64,000 nt of DNA. Origin: Bacillota bacterium. Its GTDB lineage: Bacteria; Bacillota; Sulfobacillia; Sulfobacillales; Sulfobacillaceae. Both the position numbers and the translations under genes were made by a program. The notes under the pieces are model-generated. The model was not told the origin of the DNA and ran no database searches. It saw only the letters and a list, made by a program, of their open reading frames with translations. How positions within the stretch are numbered: position 1 is the first letter of the stretch; each line of letters starts with the position of its first letter. The stretch lies in contig JAJZZA010000008.1 of the NCBI GenBank assembly GCA_021797825.1, positions 1 to 64,000 of the forward strand. The letters run 5' to 3'. Of this stretch, positions 44,753 to 52,836 are shown piece by piece.

Positions 44753-46200
44753 GATCCCCCCACCCTGAACAATGGCGACAACGCAACCAACAAAAAAAAG
44801 CGGCGGGACGGCGGCTCTTGACCCTAACCGCCAGCAACCGCCACACATTGACCGCGCATTGGCTCGATCCCCAAGACGGATCCGTGCATGCCGAATCGCT
44901 TTCGCATGCGGGCACCTTCCCGTCCTTGACCCCGGTTTTGCCCGAAGTCGCCTGGGATGAGCGCGAAATTCATGATCTGTTTGGCGACGTTCCCGAAGAC
45001 CACCCCGACCTCCGCCCCTTGGTCAGAACCCCCCGGTGGCCCCAGGCATTCCATCCGCTAGCCCGGTCCCAAACTTCGCCGCCCAATTGGCATGACGTGG
45101 AACCGGACAATCCGGCTAAGCTGGTGGCGGGCGAAGGCATTACGGTGATGAAAGTCGGACCGACCCACGCGGGCGTTATTGAGTCCGGTCACTTTGTTTT
45201 TAGCCTGATCGGAGAGAATGTCCTGCACTTAGACCTACACCTCTTTCAAAATCATCGCGGAATTGAGGCGTTGCTTGAGCAGCGGCCCGTCGCCGCGGTG
45301 GCTCCGCTGGTGACCCGCATCTGCGCGGCCGACACCGTCTCTCATCAAACCAATTGGGCGCTTGCCATTGAAGCGATGGCGGGTTATCAATCTGCGGAGG
45401 AGTTGCGGTGGCGACGCGTCATTTTGCTGGAGGCAGAAAGGGTGCTGAGCCATTTGAACGATCTGGCCCAGATTCCGGCCGGGGTTGGCTTTCAAGTCGC
45501 TCAGCAACGGGCCCTAGCCATGAAAGAAACCTGGCAGCGCGGGCTCAAGGCCTTGTTCGGCCATCGCCTGCTGTTCGACACGGTGGGCCCGGGCTGGGCC
45601 CAAAAACCGTCGATCGACGGGATTTTCATCCTCATCGACAACCTGCGCCAGGCCTTTAAGCCCTGGCGCGCCCTGGTGCAAAGCCATCACGGCTTTATGG
45701 ACCGGATGCACGCGGTCGGCGTCGTGCGTCAAGCCAGCGCGGAACGCCTGGGCGCGGAAGGCGTCGCCGCCCGGGCCGCCGGCACCAGCTTCGATGCCCG
45801 CACCACCATGCCGCTTTATCAGGGCCTCAGCATCGTGCCGGTCGTGCAGCGGGGCGGCGACGTCCAAGCGCGGTTTTTGGTCCGGCTGGATGAACTGGAG
45901 GCGTCATTGCGCATCATCGAAGAGAGCGCGACCCGTCTTCGGCGCTCGCCCACGGCGGACCCTCCCTGGGTGTTGCCTCACGACCTCACGGGGCATGTCG
46001 TCACCTACACGGAGTCACCGCATGGCCTAAACGTGCATGATGTAGAAATTCAGGCGGGGCGGACGGCACGCTATCACGTGCGGCCGGCCACCTACCGCAA
46101 CTGGCCGCTGCTCGCCCACGCCGTGGCGGGAAACGCCGTGGCCGACTTTCCGTTGATCAATAAGAGTTTTGAGCTCTGTTACAGTTGCACCGATCGATAG
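44749..46200 (+). CDS. Group 4 [NiFe]-hydrogenase-like large subunit (HyfG/NuoCD type) with altered metal ligands
   Basis: 483 residues. Residues 1-115 form a NuoC-like domain with WDEREIHDLFG near 72; the rest is the NuoD/large-subunit domain with GPTHAGVIESGHF near 138. [NiFe] enzymes need CxxC near the N-terminus of this domain and CxxC at the C-terminus. Here the first reads RICAADTVSH, Cys192 with Asp195 in place of the second Cys; the second pair is kept as CYSC (477, 480), three residues from the end. With one ligand changed, H2 activity is doubtful and an Ehr-like, non-hydrogenase role is possible. No C-terminal extension for protease processing is present. ATG at 44749 after AGGAGGG. 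Confidence 0.85.
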   Translation: MRSPHPEQWRQRNQQKKAAGRRLLTLTASNRHTLTAHWLDPQDGSVHAESLSHAGTFPSLTPVLPEVAWDEREIHDLFGDVPEDHPDLRPLVRTPRWPQAFHPLARSQTSPPNWHDVEPDNPAKLVAGEGITVMKVGPTHAGVIESGHFVFSLIGENVLHLDLHLFQNHRGIEALLEQRPVAAVAPLVTRICAADTVSHQTNWALAIEAMAGYQSAEELRWRRVILLEAERVLSHLNDLAQIPAGVGFQVAQQRALAMKETWQRGLKALFGHRLLFDTVGPGWAQKPSIDGIFILIDNLRQAFKPWRALVQSHHGFMDRMHAVGVVRQASAERLGAEGVAARAAGTSFDARTTMPLYQGLSIVPVVQRGGDVQARFLVRLDELEASLRIIEESATRLRRSPTADPPWVLPHDLTGHVVTYTESPHGLNVHDVEIQAGRTARYHVRPATYRNWPLLAHAVAGNAVADFPLINKSFELCYSCTDR

Positions 46201-46212
46201 GGGGGACCCCAG

Positions 46213-46650
46213 GTGTCACACACAAGAAAATCCTTGCAAATCCGCCATGTCGACGCCGGCAGTTGCAATGGCTGCGAACAGGAACTGACCGCCCTGACCA
46301 GCCGCGCCTATGACCTGCAACGCTATGGCCTCGATCTGGTGGCGTCGCCGCGGCACGCCGACGCGCTGTTGGTAACCGGCCCCGTCACCGACACCATGGC
46401 GGCGGCGCTGTCCAAAGTCTGGGACGCCGTGCCCAACCCCAAAATCTTGATTGCGTTGGGCGATTGCGCGCGGGGATGTGGGGTCTTTCAAGCCGCCTAC
46501 GCCAGCCACGGCGGTGTAAAAGGGGCGCAGCTCCAAATCCCCGGCTGTCCCCCAGAACCCGGGCCGATACTCGCCGCGCTCAAAACACTGCTGACCAGCG
46601 AGGCCTCGCCGCGGGCCATCCGCCCGCGCGGCACGACGACGCGAGCTTAA
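46213..46650 (+). CDS. Hydrogenase-4 component I-like (NuoB-type) small subunit
   Basis: 145 residues; binds the proximal [4Fe-4S] cluster next to the large subunit. Ligands all present: GSCNGCEQEL (Cys 18 and 21), GDCARGCGVF near 86 and IPGCPPEP near 115. GTG at 46213 after TAGGGGGGACC. The operon ends here: there is no HyfH-type two-cluster ferredoxin subunit, no formate dehydrogenase and no maturation genes, so the electron donor must bind directly or be encoded elsewhere. Confidence 0.9.
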   Translation: MSHTRKSLQIRHVDAGSCNGCEQELTALTSRAYDLQRYGLDLVASPRHADALLVTGPVTDTMAAALSKVWDAVPNPKILIALGDCARGCGVFQAAYASHGGVKGAQLQIPGCPPEPGPILAALKTLLTSEASPRAIRPRGTTTRA

Positions 46651-46801
46651 CGCCCCCACGCCGCAAGGGTGGCGCTTTGGTCAGCGCTCGTCGGGACTTG
46701 GGGCCGGCCTGCGCATGCGACCCGCGGGTGGGGACGTTTTCGGCGGACGCTCCCCGCTGATCCCGCGCCAGGATAGGTCTCGCGGATGGCGCCGATACCG
46801 G

Positions 46802-47767
46802 TCAAATCAGCGAACAGCATTGTTCATGGTACCGGACCGTCATCCCCAGTGACTCGGCGTGCCGCACCGTCTCCGGCAGGGGATAGGCGACGCTTTGCAC
46901 GCCGACCTCGACCGCGTACCGTTCCATCAACCGTTTCTCCGCGCCCGGGGGTTTGGCGCACCCCAAAGAAATGGGCATGCGGGGCATCAAGAGACGCGAA
47001 CCCGCCAGGATTCTGCCCACCTCTTCCCCGGAGATGGCCGGCACGCCCGCCATTCCGGTTCCCGGCAAGGGCTGCAGCACCACCAGCACCAATTGCGCCG
47101 CGCCCTCCTGCGAAATCATGCGCAGTGCCTCCCACTCGCCGCGCAGCCGGCCGAAATGAAGACCGATGACCACGTGCGGCACGGCCGCCAGGCCCGCGTC
47201 GCGCAAGATGGCCAACGCCTCCCGGTAGGACTCGGTGGTCCGCTGCAGGTGGTAGACCTCGCGGATGGTGTCGTTGTCGCCAATAATGTCGAGCAGAACC
47301 TGATCGACGCCGGCCGCCTTCAGCCCTTGGGCCACCGCCGGGCGCACAATGCCGGTGTGCACCAGCACCTTGAGCCCTTGGGCCTTGAGTTCGGCGATGT
47401 TCTCGAGGAATCTGTCGAGCGGAACCGAGCCGTCATCCAGGCAGCCCCCGCTGACCAGCACCCCCTCCGTCCCGCCGTCGGCCAGGGCCGCCGCCACGCG
47501 CCCGAACCGGGCCGGCGTGTTGACCGTCAGCATCCCCTGCAGCACCTTGGTGCCGCAGTGTTCGCAGCCTAGCGCGCAGGCCTCGCCGGTCACGCTCAAC
47601 GTCATGAAGGTCTTCCGGCGGTTTTGGTAGACGCCGGTGTCGTAGTGTTTTTGGCTGGGCGCGGCAAAGACGATTTCCGGCGGAAAATGCCGTCGGCTGG
47701 TCCGTTGGGCCTCCATCACCAATTCATCCACCGCCGTCTCGGCCAGCCCCGCCAGCGGGTCGCTCAT
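46802..47767 (-). CDS. Radical SAM protein, LipS2-like (lipoyl synthesis)
   Basis: 321 residues. SAM-cluster motif CALGCEHC (CxxxCxxC) near residue 65, then VLVSGGCLDDGS near 103, and a C-terminal segment with CAKPPG and a closing EQCCSLI that could bind a second cluster. Similar to the biotin-synthase-like partner of the two-protein lipoyl synthase LipS1/LipS2, known from sulfur oxidisers with lipoate-binding proteins and from archaea. The ATG at 47767 overlaps the LipS1 stop by one base (TGATG) and follows GGGGAGGCGG. Assignment as LipS2 rests on cluster context and the pair with 47767-48876. Confidence 0.8.
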   Translation of the reverse strand: MSDPLAGLAETAVDELVMEAQRTSRRHFPPEIVFAAPSQKHYDTGVYQNRRKTFMTLSVTGEACALGCEHCGTKVLQGMLTVNTPARFGRVAAALADGGTEGVLVSGGCLDDGSVPLDRFLENIAELKAQGLKVLVHTGIVRPAVAQGLKAAGVDQVLLDIIGDNDTIREVYHLQRTTESYREALAILRDAGLAAVPHVVIGLHFGRLRGEWEALRMISQEGAAQLVLVVLQPLPGTGMAGVPAISGEEVGRILAGSRLLMPRMPISLGCAKPPGAEKRLMERYAVEVGVQSVAYPLPETVRHAESLGMTVRYHEQCCSLI

Positions 47768-48876
47768 CAATCCGCCTCCCCGCCGCTCCACAGCTGCCGG
47801 CGGATCTCCGCCACATCATCAGCATTGGGAATAAACGCGAAATTGCGAATCGGTTCGCTGGGCCGGCCGTTGGAATAGGGACGGTTGCACGCGGTTTCGC
47901 CGGTCTCGTCCGGACATCCCGAGGTCATAAAGGGACGGCCGGAGAGCAGAATCCGCTCCAACACGTCGGCTTCCAGCCCGAAATCGGAGACCTGGCCACG
48001 GGCGTTGAATTGAAAATGATGGAGGTTAAGTCCCAACTCATTAATCAGATAGCGGCCCAACTGGGTGCGCCGATATTGGCCCAGCGGCGGCTGCGGACGG
48101 TCGCCCAGCAGGGTGCTGGGTTCGGGATTGAATGAAAAGAGATGGGTCACCACCCCCAGATCCTGCGCCTTTTGCACGGCGCGCAACAGGTCCTCTTCGG
48201 TTTCGCCCAGTCCCACCACCAGGTGGATCCCCACCGTGCCGGGGTCGAACACCTCCGTCGCCATTTGGGTCACCCGCCAGAAATGATCCCACTGATGGGG
48301 GCCCTTGACCGGCCGTCCGCGATGCTGCTCGAACAACTTGTCGGTGGCGGCGTCAATCGCGATGTCGACCCGATCGGCCCCGGCCGCTTTGATCCGCTCC
48401 AGTTGCTCGCGCGATTTAATCAGTGACGCGGTAATCAGCCCCGAAATCAGGAGGTTGGTCGCCCCTTGAAAGCGTTCGATGACGGTCAGACTATGTTCCA
48501 AGGATTTTGGCTGCGCCAGCATGCCCACACACAAGCGCCGCATCTGGTGCGACACCTGATTGGCCCGTTCAATCAGGTCGTCGACGTGATACACCGGCCA
48601 CTTCACGCGAATGAACGTGGTTTCCTCGCGCGTGACCCGACGCTCCCGTGACACCCCGCAATATGAGCAGTTGGCCACACAATTCTCCTGATAGGTCGTC
48701 ATAACATTTAAGCCTTTTAGCTGCACCTCGTCCCGGGCGAATCGCCCGGGTTCCAGGCCCAGCGCCATGGCTCCGGCCAAAGAGGTCATCACGTAGTCGG
48801 GACTCTCCGGCATGTCGGCCTGATGGGGCCGTTCTTCAATGTGAACGATCTCGCGGTCCTGATTGATGGTGGCCAT
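47767..48876 (-). CDS. Radical SAM protein, LipS1-like (lipoyl synthesis)
   Basis: 369 residues from the ATG at 48876 (AAAGGAG upstream). SAM motif CVANCSYC (CxxxCxxC) near residue 77, SGLITASLIKSREQLERI near 155, and a C-terminal SGCPDETGETACNRPYSNGR stretch near 325 with cysteines for an auxiliary cluster, the sulfur donor in lipoyl synthases. With LipS2 it would insert two sulfurs into an octanoyl chain on a carrier protein. The start lies 41 bases inside the upstream ligase gene. Confidence 0.8.
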   Translation of the reverse strand: MATINQDREIVHIEERPHQADMPESPDYVMTSLAGAMALGLEPGRFARDEVQLKGLNVMTTYQENCVANCSYCGVSRERRVTREETTFIRVKWPVYHVDDLIERANQVSHQMRRLCVGMLAQPKSLEHSLTVIERFQGATNLLISGLITASLIKSREQLERIKAAGADRVDIAIDAATDKLFEQHRGRPVKGPHQWDHFWRVTQMATEVFDPGTVGIHLVVGLGETEEDLLRAVQKAQDLGVVTHLFSFNPEPSTLLGDRPQPPLGQYRRTQLGRYLINELGLNLHHFQFNARGQVSDFGLEADVLERILLSGRPFMTSGCPDETGETACNRPYSNGRPSEPIRNFAFIPNADDVAEIRRQLWSGGEAD

Positions 48877-49954
48877 CGCTTTCTCCTTTCCCGTCCAAAC
48901 CCGCAGCCTGGACAATCACCCGAAACCAGTCGTCGACGCTCACCCCTAGGTACCGGTAACCCTCGGCGTAATGCGCAGCCACGCGTTCATGCACGGCCGC
49001 CGCCTCGAGCGGACAATCCTTCAAAGACGCCTCGAGGTCAAGCGGGGCCCGTTCCGGGTAGACAAAGAAATCTCCCGTCAAAAACACCTTGCGGATACGC
49101 CCCGCGTCGGCGTCGACCGCCGCCTGCGCCCGCAGCAGACCGCCCGGCGCCTTGACCTGGGCCGTCTTGACGTCATATCCCGCAAGACGCGCGACGCGCC
49201 GGTCAATCCAGTCCGGCTGGCGGAAACTGTCCTGCACCCGCAACCAATCGGCTTCTTCCTCGGTGGTCAAGGATTCGGGATACACCGTCACCTCCAAAAC
49301 CTTTTGCACCGCCCGCACCACTTCAGCCTTGACCACCGTCATGGCGGGCGCCGCGCCCAGCAATTCCGCCATGGTCACGATGCGTTGCTGAAAGGACAAC
49401 ACCTCTTTGTCGGTCAGTTTCTCGATCGCCAGCCGCAAGACCCGCAGCATGGTCTCGACGTCGAAGTCGACCAACAAGGTTCCTTGGTAAATCAGGGCGT
49501 CGCCCCACTCCACCCCGCCGGTTCCCGAAATCTTGCGGCCCGCCACCTCGACGTCATTGACCGGTCGGAACCGGGCCGCAATACCAAACGCTGCCAGCGT
49601 CTCGACCACCACCCGCGACAGGGTGCGGTAAACCGCATCCGGATCCCGCGGCAGCGCGGCGTTGTCCTGGCCGAGACACATTTCCCAGCCCAGTTGCCGG
49701 GCATCCATGTAGATGGCCCCGCCACCGGTAATCCGCCGATTGATTTCCACCCCCAGCTCGTCACAGATCTGGCGGTTAATCTCCAGATCAACCGCCTGGT
49801 GGTATCCAACCAATGCAGTATGCGGTTCGAATTCCATGAAGCGGAGCGTGTCGGGGACCCGATTGTCGGCCCGGGCCCGGATAACCACCGAATCCAGCGC
49901 CATTTGCCGCCAGGCCGGCAATGGTCCCGGATCAAGCAACCGCCAGGGTGTCAT
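48836..49954 (-). CDS. Lipoate--protein ligase, sLpl type with C-terminal accessory domain
   Basis: 372 residues. LplA catalytic domain (1-240) with RRITGGGAIYMD near 75 and AGRKISGTGG near 140, which holds the lysine that binds lipoyl-AMP. The additional C-terminal domain (270-350) with KAPGGLLRAQAAVDADAGRI resembles LplB/the accessory domain needed for adenylation, as in fused sLpl(AB). The ATG at 49954 overlaps the upstream carrier stop (ATGA). Expected to charge the GcvH-like carriers with octanoate or lipoate. Confidence 0.85.
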   Translation of the reverse strand: MTPWRLLDPGPLPAWRQMALDSVVIRARADNRVPDTLRFMEFEPHTALVGYHQAVDLEINRQICDELGVEINRRITGGGAIYMDARQLGWEMCLGQDNAALPRDPDAVYRTLSRVVVETLAAFGIAARFRPVNDVEVAGRKISGTGGVEWGDALIYQGTLLVDFDVETMLRVLRLAIEKLTDKEVLSFQQRIVTMAELLGAAPAMTVVKAEVVRAVQKVLEVTVYPESLTTEEEADWLRVQDSFRQPDWIDRRVARLAGYDVKTAQVKAPGGLLRAQAAVDADAGRIRKVFLTGDFFVYPERAPLDLEASLKDCPLEAAAVHERVAAHYAEGYRYLGVSVDDWFRVIVQAAGLDGKGESDGHHQSGPRDRSH

Positions 49955-50370
49955 AAGTCCTCCGCCATCTCTTCCAAGGCCGCGCGATAGCGATCCGCAT
50001 CCCATAACGCATCCAGCGAGCCCGCCGCATCCGGCCGAATGACGGCTATCCAGCCCGCCTCGTAGGGGTCCCGGTTTAAGAGCCGGGGGTCGGCCGCCAC
50101 CCGTTCGTTAACCGCCACCACCACTCCCGAGACCGGGGCGTACAACTGCCCCACCCATTTGCCGGATTCGATGCTGCCCATCGGCTCGCCCGCCCGTACT
50201 GTCTCACCCGGCACGGGAAGGGAGACATAAAGAATGTCGCCCGCCCGTTCCTGAGTGTAATCGGTCACCCCCATGAGCACGCCGTCCGCCTGCTCGCGGC
50301 ACCAGTGATGGCGCGGATGATAGGAGAAGTCGTCCCGCACCTGCCAACGCGATGCCGGTTGTGTGGCCAT
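49951..50370 (-). CDS. GcvH-like lipoyl carrier protein (third copy)
   Basis: 139 residues, one lipoyl domain. Modified Lys in SIESGKWVGQ at residue 71. The N-terminal FSYHPRHHWCRE is nearer to true glycine-cleavage H protein (YTxxHxW) than the two other carriers, and the paired N- and C-terminal cysteines of those two are missing. So it is either a housekeeping GcvH that serves as lipoyl donor or a third lipoate-binding protein. ATG at 50370 after GGGAGAGTG. No gcvT or gcvP gene is near. Confidence 0.85.
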   Translation of the reverse strand: MATQPASRWQVRDDFSYHPRHHWCREQADGVLMGVTDYTQERAGDILYVSLPVPGETVRAGEPMGSIESGKWVGQLYAPVSGVVVAVNERVAADPRLLNRDPYEAGWIAVIRPDAAGSLDALWDADRYRAALEEMAEDL

Positions 50371-50417
50371 GTCTTTCACTCTCCCTTCTGCCGTTCGTCC
50401 CGGATCGCCGCCCCGCC

Positions 50418-51347
50418 CTAGCCCCCGGCGGGAGTCAGCAGCCAGGCGGCCTTTTCGTCATCCACCAACACTTCGGACAGTCCCGGCGTGGTTCGCCAGG
50501 CCCGCAGCACCGCGCTGCGCCCGGTATCGATTTCGGCAATCCAGAGCCCGTCGGGCCGACGCACCGCCTGAAGATAGACCCCCTCGCGCACCTTGACCGG
50601 ACCCAACCCCGCCCCGGCGCGCGTCGCCAGCAACCACTCGGGGTCGGTCAGCTTGCGGGCGGCCTGAGCCAACGCCTCGCGCCATCGGCTCCAGGGGATC
50701 GGAGCCGTCTTGGAACCCCAGTCCTCGCGAAATGCCGCGGCCAAGCCGCGCATCACCTCCTGGCCGGAGATATCCGGCCGCCGGGCGCGCAGGGTGGTCA
50801 GGTGCCGCCCCATGCTCTCCGCAAACAGCGAGCGCATGGCCGGATGGGGCAGGGCACGGGCCTCAGCCATTTCCTGCGGGGAAAAGTCGAGAAGCAAATT
50901 CCCCACCACGACGATGCTCTCGCCCAGCTGGCCGCCGGCGTTGCCCGAGATTTTTAACCCGTCGACCAAAATATCGGCCGGCAGTCTCAGTTCCGCCTGC
51001 CAGCCCAGGTCGCGCAGGTAGTGAACCACCGGGCCAAGCGCCAGACGGTACCACCCCTCCGGGGAACGGGGCCCGCCGGGGCGCGCCAGCGACAAAATCA
51101 CGTGATAGAACACCTGCCGCTGGTCCAGGTAGACCAAACTGCCGCCCACTTGCCGGCGCATCACGGCAAGACCCGACCCGGACCGAAAGTCCTCATAGGG
51201 TTCATGGCATCCCAACGACACGTAGGGTGAGGTCGGCCAACAGAGCACAACCGCCTCTTCCCCCCGTTCCGCCAGCCCATGATAGAGCGTCTGGGTCGTC
51301 ATCCAATCGACCCCGCCCGCCAAATAGATCGGCGGTGGCGCGTTCAT
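50418..51347 (-). CDS. Second lipoate--protein ligase family protein
   Basis: 309 residues, BPL/LplA/LipB fold. RRQVGGSLVYLDQRQVFYHV near 68 corresponds to the RRxSGGG loop, and DGLKISGNAGGQ near 130 carries the catalytic-type Lys. Shares only the fold with the ligase at 48836, so the pair may have different roles (octanoyl transfer against lipoate ligation or amidotransfer). ATG at 51347 overlaps the PNT-like stop (ATGA). Confidence 0.8.
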   Translation of the reverse strand: MNAPPPIYLAGGVDWMTTQTLYHGLAERGEEAVVLCWPTSPYVSLGCHEPYEDFRSGSGLAVMRRQVGGSLVYLDQRQVFYHVILSLARPGGPRSPEGWYRLALGPVVHYLRDLGWQAELRLPADILVDGLKISGNAGGQLGESIVVVGNLLLDFSPQEMAEARALPHPAMRSLFAESMGRHLTTLRARRPDISGQEVMRGLAAAFREDWGSKTAPIPWSRWREALAQAARKLTDPEWLLATRAGAGLGPVKVREGVYLQAVRRPDGLWIAEIDTGRSAVLRAWRTTPGLSEVLVDDEKAAWLLTPAGG

Positions 51348-52417
51348 AGCTCGGTCCCGGATGGGGCGCGGCGGCCCGGCGACGGCGCCTGCACCCGGCG
51401 TCCGTGATGCACCACCAGCCCGGCCGCCAGACCGGGCGAGCGCATCAGCGCCTGTTCGATTCCCCCCGCGGCGATGCGGCGCACAAGCGGCGTGAGTTTC
51501 AGGGTTAATCCCTGCGCTGCCGGTTGCGGGGCCCACGCCGCCCAATTGGGCACCGCCAGGCCGAGGCCCGCACCCAAAACCCGCGGCGGCTCCCCCAGAC
51601 GGGTGGGGCCCAATCCCGCCACCCCTCCCCCATCGGTGATGGCCAGATCGACCACCACGGTCCCCGGCTCCAATGCGTCCACCAGTTCGCTGTCCAAAAC
51701 CGGGGGAGCCTTCCCGCCGGCTTCCGCGGCGGCAATCACCACACCGTCGGCGCCTTGCAAAGCGGCGCGAAACTCCTGGCGGCCGCCATCCAGCCACTGC
51801 GCCCCGTGGCGGACGAGCTGAAGCCGCCGACCGCCATCGGGATCGGTCACCAGCACCCGGCAACCCAGCGCCAGCGCCATCCAGGCGGCGCTGGTACCGG
51901 CCGCGCCCGCTCCCGCCACCACCACCTGGCGGGGGATCCGCCCCGGCGTGGCCCCCCAGCTGACTGCCCGGGCCCCGGGTTTGTCGAGCCACTTGGTCAC
52001 TTGCCTGATCGCGGCCTGCCCCGCCAAACGGCTCATGACCGCCAGCAAAGGACGCTCGCCTTGGTGATCCCGGATCAGATCAAGCCCAATCGCCGTGCTC
52101 TCGGCACCGGCCAGGGCATCGACCAGCCACGGCCGCGCGGCCGCGTGCAAATACGCCAGCACAATCTGGCGACGCGGGCTCCCGGCCGGCGCGGTCCAGT
52201 CGATCGCCACCACCATCTCCGCCGCCCGCACCGCGGCGGCGTCGGTGGTTAAGCGCGCCCCGGCGTGCTGATAGGCCTCGTCCAAAAACCCGCTGGCTTC
52301 GCCCGCGCCTGTCTGCACCAGCACATCATGGCCATCGCCGGTCAAGGCCTTGACCCCGGCCGGCGTCAAGCTCACGCGCCGTTCATCGCCGCCCTCGCGT
52401 GGTATCCCGATCTGCAT
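51344..52417 (-). CDS. Alanine dehydrogenase/NAD(P) transhydrogenase (AlaDH/PNT)-family protein
   Basis: 357 residues. N-terminal IGIPREGGDERRVSLTP is the AlaDH/PntA start; VVVAGAGAAGTSAAWMALAL near 168 binds the nucleotide; the region DLAITDGGG near 265 and the truncated end resemble PntA domain I, but the usual PntA membrane tail is missing. Typical alanine dehydrogenase residues (R15, K75, H96) are only partly matched (Arg yes, region 75-96 altered), so activity is open. Its place between iscA and a lipoate ligase suggests a role in the sulfur cluster, possibly NAD binding or sensing. Confidence 0.75.
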   Translation of the reverse strand: MQIGIPREGGDERRVSLTPAGVKALTGDGHDVLVQTGAGEASGFLDEAYQHAGARLTTDAAAVRAAEMVVAIDWTAPAGSPRRQIVLAYLHAAARPWLVDALAGAESTAIGLDLIRDHQGERPLLAVMSRLAGQAAIRQVTKWLDKPGARAVSWGATPGRIPRQVVVAGAGAAGTSAAWMALALGCRVLVTDPDGGRRLQLVRHGAQWLDGGRQEFRAALQGADGVVIAAAEAGGKAPPVLDSELVDALEPGTVVVDLAITDGGGVAGLGPTRLGEPPRVLGAGLGLAVPNWAAWAPQPAAQGLTLKLTPLVRRIAAGGIEQALMRSPGLAAGLVVHHGRRVQAPSPGRRAPSGTEL

Positions 52418-52444
52418 GCGCTGCTCCCCTCCCGGCGGATTTGG

Positions 52445-52798
52445 TTAGTGCGCGCAACCCGCCGGGCTGCCACCATCCCCCTCGACCCGGAAGGAACTGC
52501 CGCATCCGCACGAGGAGACGGCGTTGGGGTTCTCAATGGAGAATCCGCCGCCCATGAAGGATTCGACGTAGTCGATGGCAATACCCTCCAAAAACGGCAG
52601 GCTCTTAGGGTCCACCAACACCCTCACCCCGTTGTGGTCAAACTCGTGGTCCTCTTCGCTGCTCTGATCCAGCGCCATGCCGTAACTATACCCGCTGCAT
52701 CCCCCGGCACTGACGTAGATGCGAAGCGCCAGATCCTCGTGGCCCGCCAAATATTCCTTGATTTTGCCGACCGCGGCGTCGGTTAACGTAATCGCCAT
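52445..52798 (-). CDS. IscA/ErpA-type iron-sulfur assembly protein
   Basis: 117 residues. HesB/IscA domain with the three ligand cysteines: GGCSGYSYGM near 34 and CGCGSSF near 100. Probably matures the many clusters of the sHdr, Emo and LipS proteins encoded around it. ATG at 52798 after AGGAGGG; only 39 bases separate it from the Emo stop. Confidence 0.9.
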   Translation of the reverse strand: MAITLTDAAVGKIKEYLAGHEDLALRIYVSAGGCSGYSYGMALDQSSEEDHEFDHNGVRVLVDPKSLPFLEGIAIDYVESFMGGGFSIENPNAVSSCGCGSSFRVEGDGGSPAGCAH

Positions 52799-52836
52799 GT
52801 GTCCCTCCTGTTCCTGGTCAGCAGGCCTTGGGCCCG

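Noticed and set aside
44749-46650. Calling the complex a functional H2-evolving hydrogenase
   Set aside because: One of the four NiFe ligand cysteines is Asp and no maturation genes are present, so function is left open.
49951-50370. Calling copy 3 a certain glycine cleavage H protein
   Set aside because: No gcvT, gcvP or other glycine cleavage gene is in the window and the gene overlaps an sLpl-type ligase, so GcvH and LbpA both remain possible.
50418-51992. 524-codon minus-strand frame joining the second ligase to upstream sequence
   Set aside because: Only the part from the ATG at 51347 is ligase; the N-terminal part is out-of-frame reading of the AlaDH/PNT-like gene, Gly/Arg-rich, with no homology.
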